DNA from: Diphasiastrum complanatum
Taxonomy: Eukaryota > Streptophyta > Lycopodiopsida > Lycopodiales > Lycopodiaceae
Direction of reading: 5' to 3'
Assembly: GCA_029204225.1 (NCBI GenBank)
Contig: CM055109.1
Location: forward strand, 36,678,991 to 36,742,990
DNA length: 64,000 nucleotides
Both the position numbers and the translations under genes were made by a program. Every line of letters starts with the position of its first letter. Position 1 is the stretch's first letter. Below the pieces are notes generated by a model, which was given only the letters and a program-made list of their open reading frames with translations, searched no databases and was not told the DNA's origin. Shown piece after piece: positions 1-12,103 of this stretch.

Positions 1-1240
1 TCAACTCTTGCCATCCAAACCCACTTGACATACAAGCAGCCAACTTGCCAACAACAATCAGACTTAACCAACTTGAAGTGCCGAAAACCAACATTGAGAT
101 CCAACCTAGTGCCATGCCAGATCAGGGGTCTCAATACCTAAGGGTATACCAGTTAGGGGCTAATCTCAGTATATAACTGTCTGTCAGCATTTTTCAGCGA
201 TCTAGGGAAGAAGTAGGATTAACTAAGTTACTAATAACCCGTGGCTACCTGCTAGTTGTTCACAGCGCTCCTACAGCTAGTAATATGACTGACCTGTCCC
301 TAAGCTCCTCCAGCAACTCATACAAAACACTGTCAGCAGCGATCCTGTCCAGCAGTAAACCAAATCAGCACATGTCCTTGCAACAATTGCCATGCAGCGA
401 CACTTCAGCTACCAGCCATTGTCCTCACATGATTGGTCTTGCAGCGATACTTCAGCAGCAAACTAACTCCCAAGTAGCAATGTTCAATAGTGACTCCATC
501 AGTATTTCATTGTTTATCGAGCTTATGTGATGCCATATCTGTGATGTGTATTCATAACTATATCATACTTACATTTCTTCAGTTTGCACTATTTAAATTT
601 TATAATTGTCTATGGTACAACTCAGATACTACATCATAATACTATGAAACATTGCAACTCGTATATCTGCTTTCAAGGGTCGATTGAGTTCTGTTCACAT
701 GAAAGACTCGTAGTAAATGTTGGGTACATATTTTTAGTTGCGTCCTTGTCAAGAGAGTGATAATATTTTGTCTGATACATCGTAAGTTTTAGGAGCATCT
801 AGATTTCAGCAGCAAGTGATAATGACACATAAACATGATGGACATATATCTCAAAATTGGGCAAGTTTTAAGGGTACAGTTACAGATTATCAATGAGTCA
901 GAAGTAGTGATGTGAATCATGGCATTGATTTCCACAATCTGGACCACTAAAAGCTTATTGTCATAAGTTCAAGGTCATACTAGATAGTTTGTATATGCAA
1001 TGTTATTTTGAGCTGATGTAGAGAAATCTCTAGCCCCAAGTTCAACATTGCGAATAGAAAATGCAGCATGCACTTCATTATCACAAGTACATCACTACAA
1101 CAATTCACTCTGCACATCTTTTCGATCTTCATCAAAATCTTCTGCACATCTTTATCAACCACTTCGAATTAATGCTTATGATTACAAAAAAAAATTCAAT
1201 CTGTGCTTGAACTATTTGATTCTGCTTATTGTTCTAGCGA
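1..1240. other. Unassigned AT-rich DNA
   Basis: No coding similarity, LTR, tRNA or repeat array is recognisable. The short open frames have no family motif. If the RELCH-like gene to the right is complete, its 3' exons could lie here or further left, but none of the expected HEAT-repeat motifs is visible on the minus strand. Confidence 0.5.
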
Positions 1241-1766
1241 GGAATGGAGCACCATTTCTGGAAATGAAAAAACACTTCTGGGAACAAAAAAGGCACGCTA
1301 TCTGGTTCCAATACCAGATTTTTAGAACATTAGTCAGATGTTAATCACCATGAGCATTTCAGCAACACTCATGAAGGTCGAAAGGTTCTATGTATCAAGG
1401 AACTTATGACCACTACATAGAGCAAAAGCAATCAATGAGTTAATCACTTGCCGAATACAGTTGAGAGGATCAGATGAGAAGATTGGCGGAGAAAATAGAA
1501 AGGAGGGATGGAGCACCATTTCTGGAAATGAAAAGACTTGTGGGAACAATAATGGCACCCTACTTGGTTCCAATATTAAATTTTTAAGAGATTAGTCAGA
1601 TGCTAATCACCATGAGCATGTCAACAACATTTACGAAGGTCAAAGGTTCTATGTATCAAGGAACTTATGATCAGTCAATAGAGCAAAAGCGGTCAATGAC
1701 TAAATCACTTGCTGAATACACTTGGGAAGATCTGATGAGACAATTGGAGGAAGAAATAGAAATGAA
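1241..1766. repeat. Tandem duplication, two units of about 264 bp
   Basis: Unit 1 starts at 1,241 and unit 2 at 1,505. Both begin with GGATGGAGCACCATTTCTGG (first copy with one change) and run through the same order of words, including ATGTATCAAGGAACTTATGA. The copies differ by many point changes, so the duplication is old. Unit 2 continues into a lysine- and glutamate-rich open frame ending at 1,845 that looks fortuitous. Confidence 0.8.
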
Positions 1767-2529
1767 AAAAAAGAAAGGAGGAGATAGAAAGAAACGAAGG
1801 AGAGAGAAGAAGAGATATATCAATTTACGGAACAACTACATTTAGATCAAAATTCTGAGAGCATCGCCACAAGAGTACAAAGTTTTCTTTTAGGATATTG
1901 CAGACGATTCCTCAATTGACCAAAATATTACAGTTCCTTCCAGAAATTTTTAACAACATAAACAATTTTGTTCAAGACAATTTTGTTCAAAAAATCTTGA
2001 ACATCAGCATCTAGAATATGCTCATCAAGTTAACAAGATCCTTGACCAGCCACTTTGACAACTAAGCAAGATGTTTCAGTTTCCTAGTGAGGCATTTCAT
2101 CAACAGGTAGATCATGATTCATATTGACAACAGATCTTAAGTTCAAACCATGTACAGCAGGGTGTTTAATCATCAATCAAAGCATCAGCAACTGCTCTTT
2201 GATCTGAGCACCATTCTAGTGCATTGAGACGATTGAAAGTTGAAGTCAATGTGGATGAGAATGATGATAAAGCTCAAAATAATTAGTGTACAATTAATTT
2301 GTTGATTCGCCACTTGATAAGACTCTAACGTGATAATTAAGTCATAATACAATGCAGAATATGTTTCCATCTGAACACAGATTTCCAAATGAATATTGTC
2401 AGTCAGGTGGATGAAGGTCATTAGAGTTCGTGGGATCTGCTATCTTTTAGGTTATTTGGATTACCACCTTTCACGATTTCGTATCGCCTATAACGGGTCA
2501 TGTGATGTTGTGCCCTAGATGCTCATGGG
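1767..2529. other. Unassigned DNA
   Basis: No feature recognised apart from short repeats of the word ATTTTGTTCAA around 1,960-1,995. Confidence 0.5.
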
Positions 2530-2863
2530 AGCCAGCCACACTCTATGTTTAGGCTACATCATCCTACTCGCAAGTGAATGTACAATACACAAATGATTGA
2601 TATAACGATTAAGTGAATTAGTTTTGTGATTCTAATGCAATTTTTTGACGACTTCCTTTAGTTCTGATTCTTCTGATGTTTTTTGTCCTGGCCCTCAGAT
2701 ATCCACGCTCTAGGTTTAAGCAACATCCTCCTAATGGCAAGTGAATGTGAAACATAAGAATGATTGATACAGCAATTGAGTGAAACAGTTTTGTGATTCT
2801 AATGCAATTTTTTGACGGCTTCCCTCAGTTCTGATTGTTCTGTTGTTTTTTGTCGTGTGCCCT
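2530..2863. repeat. Tandem duplication, two units of 167 bp
   Basis: The landmarks CAAGTGAATG (2,571 and 2,738) and GCAATTTTTTGACG (2,637 and 2,804) recur exactly 167 bp apart. The copies are clearly diverged. A hairpin follows directly at the right end. Confidence 0.8.
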
Positions 2864-2890
2864 GAAATATTTTGGATATTTCAGGGCACA
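2856..2890. repeat. Perfect 15-bp hairpin with 5-base loop
   Basis: Left arm TGTGCCCTGAAATAT (2,856-2,870), loop TTTGG, right arm ATATTTCAGGGCACA (2,876-2,890), with no mismatch. There is no U-tract that would suggest a terminator. Its function is unknown. Confidence 0.85.
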
Positions 2891-3429
2891 GGAGAAAAAA
2901 GACAACTTTATACCACAGCTAGCACTACTACATGCTTCTAATGACGTATCTCCCCTGATTGCAAACCTCTTTAATTCACTCTTTTATAAATATTGTCTAT
3001 GTGATTTATAGAGTTGGAGAACCTATGAAGCCAGATAACAACACAACCATGGCCAATCATATATATGATTGAAGCTTTATGGGATAATTCCTAAGACTAT
3101 GTCGATAATTAATATAATATCATACTGTGCAACAGCTTTACACCATCAGTAGGGCAGAGTTCGATTAAAGCATTCCACCACCAATGGGACACACTTTAGG
3201 GCTATGAATATGAAGGCAGAGCATTACAAGATGAGAACCTGTTCTTGATTCTCCAATTCTTAGAGAGTCATTGACCTGGACCCATGCCACATGGCTACCC
3301 AGCAATTGCTCTCATTGGCGTTGATATTAGCACCTATGGCATTCTATGAGCGTCAGGCTGACCCTGATTCCAAGAGGGTATCTCAAAGAAGCTCAATTGA
3401 ACTATTGGATTGGATCATAGGTATCCACT
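2891..3429. other. Unassigned DNA
   Basis: No recognisable gene or repeat. The open frame at 3,291-3,473 has no known domain on its own. Its last part reads into the LINE remnant that follows. Confidence 0.45.
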
Positions 3430-3860
3430 CTCTGACTGTTCTGATCTATAAATTGATGAATTTGGGGCAGTGATTCAAAGGCAAGTCTGCTGGGGGAGGT
3501 TATGATTGTCATTCTCTTATATGTGAATCATGTAATTCTTGACTCGTCCTCTGGGATGAATTGCATACACATATGGATAAATTACAGAGGACCAAGGTGA
3601 TTTTCTTCAGCACATTCAAGTCACTTGTGGAAGTAAACATTTCCATTTGAGGATGGGCCATTGGAAATAGCATCATCTTACACCTACTCAGATGTACTTA
3701 TCACAGGGCCACACTTTAGCATGAGGTCAGCTGCTAATAGTCGACTGGGGAAAGAAACAAGCTTCCTTATTAGCAGGAGGAAGTTCTTTTTAAGAGATGC
3801 ATTCAGGACTCTCTGGCTAAGTGCCTGCACAACTATCAAGTGGGCAGAGGTGTTGCTCGC
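3430..3860 (+). mobile_element. LINE reverse-transcriptase fragment, decayed
   Basis: In broken frames this matches the LINE at 41.6-42.1 kb. The catalytic block there reads LLYADDVV; here it reads LLYVNHVI, so both catalytic aspartates are lost. It is followed by counterparts of SSYTYLGVLFTG (here SSYTYSDVLITG) and TFSMRQAATTRLGKG (here HFSMRSAANSRLGKE). Both ends are truncated and no 3' tail is present. It lies about 60 bp beyond the donor site of the last visible RELCH-like exon, so it sits inside an intron of that gene, in antisense orientation to it. Confidence 0.75.
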
Positions 3861-3920
3861 TCTGTCAACAAAATTAACAGATGAGTTATTTGTTGGAGCA
3901 TACAAAGATTGTTGAATTAC

Positions 3921-4085
3921 CTGGGCATAAGCCAATGACTGTGAGCGAACCCTTCCTAGGAGGTGAGTTAAATGCTGCTTTTCATCTTTCGCCCAAGCTA
4001 TTACTGTTGGGACAAGCTTCTGCAAACTCGTCTTCACAACTACATCCGATGGATCACATACAAGTTGGAACATCAGATTCTCCAC
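3921..4085 (-). CDS. RELCH: RELCH-like exon 9, last exon visible (HEAT)
   Basis: 55 codons, phase 0, VENLMFQLVCDPSDVVVKTS through HLLGRVRSQSLAYAQ. Acceptor taagcag|GTGGAG, donor CCCAG|gtaattc. Homologues continue with several hundred more residues (a second HEAT block). Nothing matching is found between here and base 1. Confidence 0.88.
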
Positions 4086-7000
4086 CTGCTTAAGAAAGAC
4101 ACGACAAGAAGGTTAAGCCTTTCTGTTAACGGATTCATGAAAAGTTATGTCTAACCCCAGGGCCCAGGCATATTTCTCAGTTCGATGACCTTATTGTATT
4201 TTTCCATATTTGGAAAGAGCGGCACCAGCAGAGCCAAGTTATGAGAAGCTGCATCCCGCACAATAGCAGCTGGGTCCTCAACTAGTTGTTCCACAATAGA
4301 TAAAATTAAGGAAGAGCGCATTTCAGCCTTCACAAAGGCCCCGAGCTCTCCACATGACTGAGCAACCAATAGCCTCCGTTCTTCATACTTATGGTTGATC
4401 TGCAATGAAATTTTTAATGTCCATCAAACCGTCCCAACTGAAAGTAATTATAAATATGAAACTACTAACTTAAAGCGACATATATCCCAGAATCTTCCCA
4501 CTAACATTTCACACTGTAAACCTAAAAAATGAGCAGTAATAAATCAACATGACTATAGCTTAGTGAATGATTCCACCTGCTCCCAACATTGAGGAAGCAA
4601 TTCTGTTTCAACTCTCAGTTCTCCAACACTATTAGAAAGTGAAACGCATGCCTGAAGTACATGAATAACACAATCCAAATTAGTCCCAGTTTAACATCTC
4701 AAACTTGTGAGTATGCTTCACACCACAACATCAAATAGCTACTACATGAAAATGGTACATTACACCAATAAGCATGCCACAAAAACCCATAAAACTCATG
4801 AGGTCTTTTTTCTGGATAACTTGGCTACTGTACGAGAGTGTTTGCTGTGATGGTTTGGAGCAAAATCCAAAACATTCAAACTGATCAATTTTTTGAGAAA
4901 AAAATTGCTAAATTTTAAAAAAAAACATGTTCCTTTGATGTTTCAGGAGATCGAGATGTTAGATCATGTTCAAAATTGAATAGTCAATAATACTAAACAG
5001 AGATACCGTGAAATATGGAAGATTCTGGTTGATGCAATGATTGTTACCCTAAATATGTGATAAATCTATTCACCTGTCAATTCCTTGTGCCCTACAATCG
5101 CACAAATTTTCAGCAATCATATTCAACATGCACAAATTTTCATACATTGTATTCTACTGTTAGACGTACCAGGAAAATAATCCCGACTCGCAAGATTATT
5201 TTCTAAGCACTTGATGGTCATTCATTTGTGGATAGACGTTAAGTGGACTTAAAATAAGTTGCCAGACAACAGATCAACGAAAGTTGACTGCAGTTTCAAT
5301 TAAGTTGGATATAGTAACAAGTGGGTCAAATTTTTCAACTTTACCAACAAGACTGAAACATTCAAAATCTGAATGCAATGTATGACTATTCAGGAGATTA
5401 GTAAATCAATAAAATCAACAAAAAAGATCATGGACCCTTCAGGGTTATCATTAAGAGAGTGGTCACGTTCAAAAGATAGTCTAGGGAGTGCATTTCAGCA
5501 AAAGTATATCTTACATGAAGAAGAAAGAAGAGACAAAACATGATGCAACAGACAGATTGCAAAGAACTTCAAGCAACTAAGTACCAGAAATCAGTCAGTG
5601 CCAAGTACTGTGACGGGGCGGAATGACTCAACAGAGTTTCCCTAACTACCTTGCCGGTGCAGGCTTGGATCAAATGCCATAGAACCAGCTACCAGTAGGT
5701 CAGGACTCGGCTCCATATTGCTCGTCAGAGTTCAAGAGAACAAGGTAGCACAGTTCACACAGGAGAATAAGCTTCCATTATCCAATTTACCAAAGTACAA
5801 GGCACATTTGATAGCATAGCTAAATTTATGGCTTGGCGATACAAGCTTACTCTACTAAATTCAGTAACAAATTTAGTGAAGTTTTACTCTGTCAAGTATG
5901 GATTCACGAGAAAAACAAGAGTCCTACTGCGTATCACCAGATATCTCGTACTTCAATACAATAGAACAGTTATTAACAACTCACCAGAAAAAAGAACATC
6001 TATTCTTGGACAATCTTTGTCAAGCACACAATGCACTATCGCAGCAGTATAGGCACACACTTGCTTCCTCCAACTTAAAAAATATCTCTCACTGTGACTC
6101 GTTTTAACTCAGGCGAAAGAAAATTATAGAGTTGAAAATAGACTCCTGCTGGACTCAAACATCTGCCTGCTCTCAAAAGAACATAGTAATAACTTAATCG
6201 TGACAAATTTGTGCGTCAGCAAATCGGGGGCGTCAGTAAAAGAACCAACCTCTGTTGGTCATCTGATACCAAAGGCCAAGTCAAAGAGCTAACACTGGCA
6301 CTTGAGTGGTAAGAAGTGTAAGTCAGGTCCAGATTGTTTGGCGCCATTGTTTGTCATAATGATGAACCTCAGTAAGAAAAATCTTGGGGTAGACACCGTG
6401 GAGCAGGCATCGAAACTTAGTTGTGTTGGTCAGTGGCAGCCACTCTATTATTATTACCAGTGGGACATGTACTTTATCAGGATGATGGATTGTCAGTGTT
6501 TAAAATGTTTCATCGAAACGCGTTTCAAACAAAGAAACGGGTTTGAAACGTTCGAAACGGGCCCGTTTCGAAACGCGTTCCTTACGTTCAAAACGACTGT
6601 TAAAAAAACACAAATTTTTTTGACTAAGGAAAGTGAGGATACACAGTTTTTCCTCTTGAAATAGCATTCTCTAGAGCATTCTCATGAAATTGGATGTATC
6701 TACTTGGTTCCAAGGATGGCTTAAATTGTGACTGGTCCATGATAGAATGGCCAGAAAAATGAGAACAAGGATAAGAAAAGAATGTCATTCCACTGTTTTC
6801 TTAAATAAGCAAGCCCCTAAAACATAAAGATGCAGAGGAGGATATCAAAGGTATGAAAGTAAAGAATATGGACAGCCACTAAATAAAGAGAACGCTGGCT
6901 CTGACCACATAAAATTTATGGTATTACGAATGAATCAAAATACTTACATCCATTATAATTCTTCTTTGTTCCTGATCTGGGCGCTTTATTAGATTGAAGA

Positions 7001-10000
7001 GTGTATGCGTAAGCGAATCTCGAATAATAGGCTCGGGATGGTGCTCTATGGCACAGATGATTAGAGGCAAAAGTTCCTGCACATCAAAGAAGTTATCCCT
7101 ATCATTAAGTACCTAGGAAGGCTCTTATGTGACAACATAAACTTTAAGGCTATAATAGCTGCATAGCTACCAGGTTTGAAACTCATTAGCTATTTTAAAA
7201 GAATCAGCGTACCTCTCGGTGATTAATTAGCACATACGGAACGATTTTAGGAAGAGCACCAGCAAGAATTTGAATCATTTCTAGCACCTGAGACGTAAAT
7301 AATAGAGCTCAAATCAGTAATCAACCCAAATACTTATAATTTCTTGGAACTAAAATGCATTTCATAGATCAACTACCAAAATAATGAAATTCTTAGCCAT
7401 AAGAAGGAAGAGTCAAAATTCAGGAATACCACCAGACTCACTGCTTTCTTTGAAGTGGTACAGAAGTTACATATTTCCACGTTGTTAGGGAAAAAATTAC
7501 TGGTGCACAATAATCCACCAACTTGAGTGGCAATGTCACTACTTTTCATTTTTGAAGCAGTACCCATCATAATATCTTCAGCAACAATCTCCTGTTTTAT
7601 CATCTCTTGTGGAGCTATAAAGCTGTCAGAGGTTTTAGGATTTATTGCCTCAAGGCTGACAGGTTCTGCTTTCTGAGGTATTTCTTCTGCTATAAGTTGT
7701 CTGCCGTTATCAGGAACAATTTTTTCGTTAGTGTCGCATGAAGATTCTTCACCACTAGGTAGCTCATCCTTCCCAGAACCTACTGAACTTACATCTTGCA
7801 GTCTCTTGGCCTCAAACTCTGCTATATAGTCATCTGACTGATGTACTGCTTGCTTCAATGATTTATTCAACTGGGAGATCTACAAAATGACAAGGGATGA
7901 GATTCAGTGGAAAAAAATGGAAGAACACAGGTTAGAAGTCAAGAGACAAAGAAACACTACCTCCATTGCATATTCTTTCACAAGCTTCTCAGCAGCCTCA
8001 AGCGCTGATATGAGTGAGAGCTTTTCCTTTTCCAGACACTCTATTTTCTTCAACAAGGATCCATCTGCATTGGGCAGAGTGCTCTTATCCTGCCAAAAAA
8101 TAAACTACATTTGAATCTAGTTTCAACAGAAAGAGAAGTTCCGACAGATTACAAACAACCAAACATGGAAGCTATGCTAAAGACTTAGATTCCCAGCTGC
8201 AATGATAGTTCTTAATCCGTAATTCACAGTTGGCAATAATGCCCTTCCTGGAAGCATCTTCAAAGTTTAAATTTCACCAGAGATTAACTATAAAAGCTCA
8301 AGATGGTGCATAATCTAACTACACAGAACTCTTTGTAAGCTCTTCAGCTGCTTATTCTATGTCAACTAGGCACACGTCAAGTATCAGAAATGATAAACTC
8401 TTCCAGCTAGAAGCTTTGGATCTAGGGACCCTAACTCTACCCAGCTTACTCCTCCAAGTTACTCTACGCTAGACTCATCTCGAGAACATCTGACTTACTG
8501 TAAGTATACACAAGTCAGAGACAGCCACCTTTCTATAATCTACTGGTACCCTAAAACCACCTGTCTGATAATGACATGTACTATTATGGATCTCAAATTC
8601 AAATGTGGGTCCTATTGGCCACGATAATAGGTATAATCTCAGTTGCACGTTTGACTTCTGGGTCAATGGAGCATATCCGGTGTTCATTTTAGTACAATAT
8701 AGATATAAGTTCCAAATGATCTAAAGTAATTGTGGACTCCAGTAGAATGGCATACATGAACTGTGTCTGGAATGATCATCCCACCACAACTTCATCAGCT
8801 ATGAGAAAACATGATACATCCATACCAAGCTGACACATGTTACCTATGCATGCAAGCTACATGCCAAGTATCCAGCTCCACAAGTAAGTTAACCGCCCAT
8901 CCAACTTAATCCTGTTACATCTTAACCTGACTTTGGGGACTAATTAGAAGTCAAAAAACATCTTTAGGAAACATTGAGGATGAAGCGAAGCTTCTTCTTC
9001 TGCTGCTGCTGCTAATATCATCTCCCCAGCAGCATTGCCTGCTTGATATTGATAACTAGCTGAAGAGACTCTTCTAGCAACAATATCCTTCCCATGTACA
9101 AAGTGGGCAATCTCATGGATCAAAAACTATCTAATACTCAGATTGGACTTTCGTTGGCCAAGCTTTATGGATGCCATCATGTGGTCTTGGATGCAGGCTT
9201 GGTAAGATATTCATTCCCATTCTGCTTTATGTTGACGATGTGGCAAGGGATGCTACCATTTCTATCATTTTGCAATCACACTCTCCAGTCACACTGTGGT
9301 CACTTATTTCATATTTAGAACCTCAATGTGTGGCCCTGATGCTGCGCGAGATGTTCTCAAACCCAAATTTTCTCGAGAGAATGCTCCAGAGTAGAACTTG
9401 AGGCTGAGAAATTGTCAGAGGATGAGTCATATATCCTTTCTCGTGACCAACATCGGGATAGACGACATTGTATTGCATTGAAAACCGAGTTTCATAGCTA
9501 CCGGGCAACCTTGCCAATCTAGGTGCCATTGTGATATGATATCTATTATATATCCCTGCTTTGTTGTTGAGCAGCCCTAGTCCTATTAAACTCCATTGTA
9601 CCATCTTTCAAATATATCATTCATGACAGCAAAGTAGAATCTTGTCTAATTGTGCTATTTAGTCATTTGATCTAGTAGTTGTTTCTTTTTGGAGACATTT
9701 CTATGCTCCTTTTAAAATCTATCATACTTGAGAAGTACTTATTTGGTCTTATGTGCCTTTTTGAACTAAAGATCTCTCAAGTAGGTGTAGGAGGTCACAA
9801 TCTCAATCGGTTGTCCGTCATAATAGAATACCACATCCCCAATATGCTGTCGATTGGTGTTGAGCACCATAATCTTGGTCCATTACTCACCTTCAGACCA
9901 GCAACCCTCACCAGGCTCCGTAAGGGGCATACTGCTCTTGTCCATATGGAGAGATTTTGTTCCACATACTATGTGTAGGACCCTGCACCAGATGCTTACT

Positions 10001-12026
10001 ATTTTCTGTGACGGTTTCCACAGTTGCTTTATACTCTGCTCATACTTGGTGCCCCGATCTATCACGAGATTCATGGAGGGATCTTACTCGCATTCAGATT
10101 CTCATGCTTAGCCGGATGATTCGGGCTAAACCCTATGTACTACACAATACGATACTGGCGGAGTTTGCCTCCCCTCCCTTGGTTCTCAGTGCTATGTTAC
10201 AGATCATTACCTTTCTTCGCAAAAAATCAGATCTAGAGACTTCCTGATACATTGTTGCGGCTCTCACCTCATCTCGTACCATTGCTGGACAGGGAGCCAA
10301 GCATTCTTGGTATGGTAGTGTCTCAGCCCTTCTTCAGTCATGGGGGATATCTATACTTGATCTTCCGGACGGGACCCATGCTTATATCAGACATCAGATT
10401 TATCGGAGTTATATATGCACTCTATGGTCACAGCCTGATCCTGATAGGGTCAAGATGCATTTTTATGGCACACATCTATTATAGCTAGATGCTAGGGGCC
10501 TTCCTATTCTTCCATCATATCTTGCACAGCCACTATCTTTTAGTCTGAGATATCGTATGGGATAGCTTCGAGCCTCTTCTCATCAGCTTGCTATGAGACT
10601 GGTAGATACACGAACACTCCCAGATCGCAGCGGATATGTCATCTTTGCTCTCTTCAGGATGTGGAGGCTGATTTTCATTTCATCTTTCGCTGCCCCATAT
10701 ATTATGAGATTCGAGGGCGATACCACTGCTTATACAGAGATATTCCTCTCACGCTGAGATCCTTCCTTGAGTATCCAGACCCCAGATGTGTAGGTCTTTT
10801 GTTAAGAGAGATGTATACTCTGTGAGCTTCACTTTTACCTACGCATTTAGATATGGATCACAGTCAGGCTCATATTACCCAATTCTTCCAGAAGCGAGAC
10901 AGAGAGGATATTTCAGTTGAGGATTTTGAGGTTCCTGCTCAAAGATCGAAGACACAGAGTCTCACATGCTTCAATCCAGTACTACCAGGGGTCTTCACAT
11001 GCTTCCCGCCAGCATGCAACGCGCTCCACTACCACCATCACTCGTTATTTTCAATTAGCTCGTAGCTAATCTCCTAAGCAAAGCAGGTGGTTAAGCTCTT
11101 GTATTGTACCCTCACAAGCTGGTGGTCGACAGTGTTTCCTCGAAACGCGTTTCGAATGCTGAAACGCGTTCGAAACGGGACGTACGAAGTGACCCCATTT
11201 CGAAACGCCGTTTCAGTGTTCGAAACGACCGGAAAAAAAAAAAAAAAAACCAATTTTTTTTTTTTCTGAAACCGCGCCATAAGCTTTGTAGTATGTACTG
11301 GCAATGGGCATGAACAGATTCTCGCAACCTGATAACCTATCCATGATAGTATCAATAATTTCAATAATTGACTGAGGAAAGTGACCATAATCACCATACA
11401 CAACTTCTCCTCTTGAAATTGCATTCTAATTTCTCTAGAGCATTCTCATGAAATTGGATGTATCTACTTGTTACTAGACTGTCTATGACATCTGTAAACC
11501 CCAAAAACAGCGCCATAAGCTTTGTAGTATGTACTGGCAATGGGCATGAACAGATTCTCGCAATCTAATAACCTATCCATGACAGTATCAATAATTGATT
11601 GAGGAAAGTGACCATAGTCACCATACACAGCTTCTCCTCTTGAAATTGCATTCTCTAGAGCATTCTCATGAAATTGGATGTATCTACTTGTTACTAGACT
11701 TTCTATGACATCTGTAAACCCCAAAAACCCTCAAAAACACATTTTCAAAAGAAAAAAAACCCTAAAAAAAATTGAACCTGAACCAGACGTTTCAAACGTG
11801 TTTCGAAACGCGTATGAAACGACGTACGAAACGCGCCCATGAAACATTGGTGGTCGAGCTTTGTTACCTCTTCTTACAAATAGAGAGATAGATATACTAG
11901 TTTTTGTTTTTCTTTCTTTCTTTACTCAATAAGTCCGTAAGCGGACAATGCTCCTTACGCTTGTACTCTTTTTTTGTCTTATGTACCTTTGGGTACCCAA
12001 AAGACGTTACTAATAATTCTAATTCT

Positions 12027-12103
<77 letters not shown>

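Larger units (their letters stand above)
4652..6947 (-). other. RELCH: 2.3-kb intron of the RELCH-like gene
   Basis: Between exons 6 and 7. It contains a truncated hAT-like array (from 6,494) and a short repeat segment shared with 51,569. The rest (4,652-6,460) shows no recognisable feature. Confidence 0.8.

Noticed and set aside
3661-3915. Plus and minus frames at 3.66-4.09 kb as separate genes
   Set aside because: The plus frame is LINE RT debris; the minus frame is exon 9 reading past its donor into the intron.
11128-11231. GAAACG array as CRISPR or heat-shock element cluster
   Set aside because: No regular repeat-spacer spacing, a eukaryotic context, and the words do not follow the nGAAn alternation. 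Target duplications point to a transposon.
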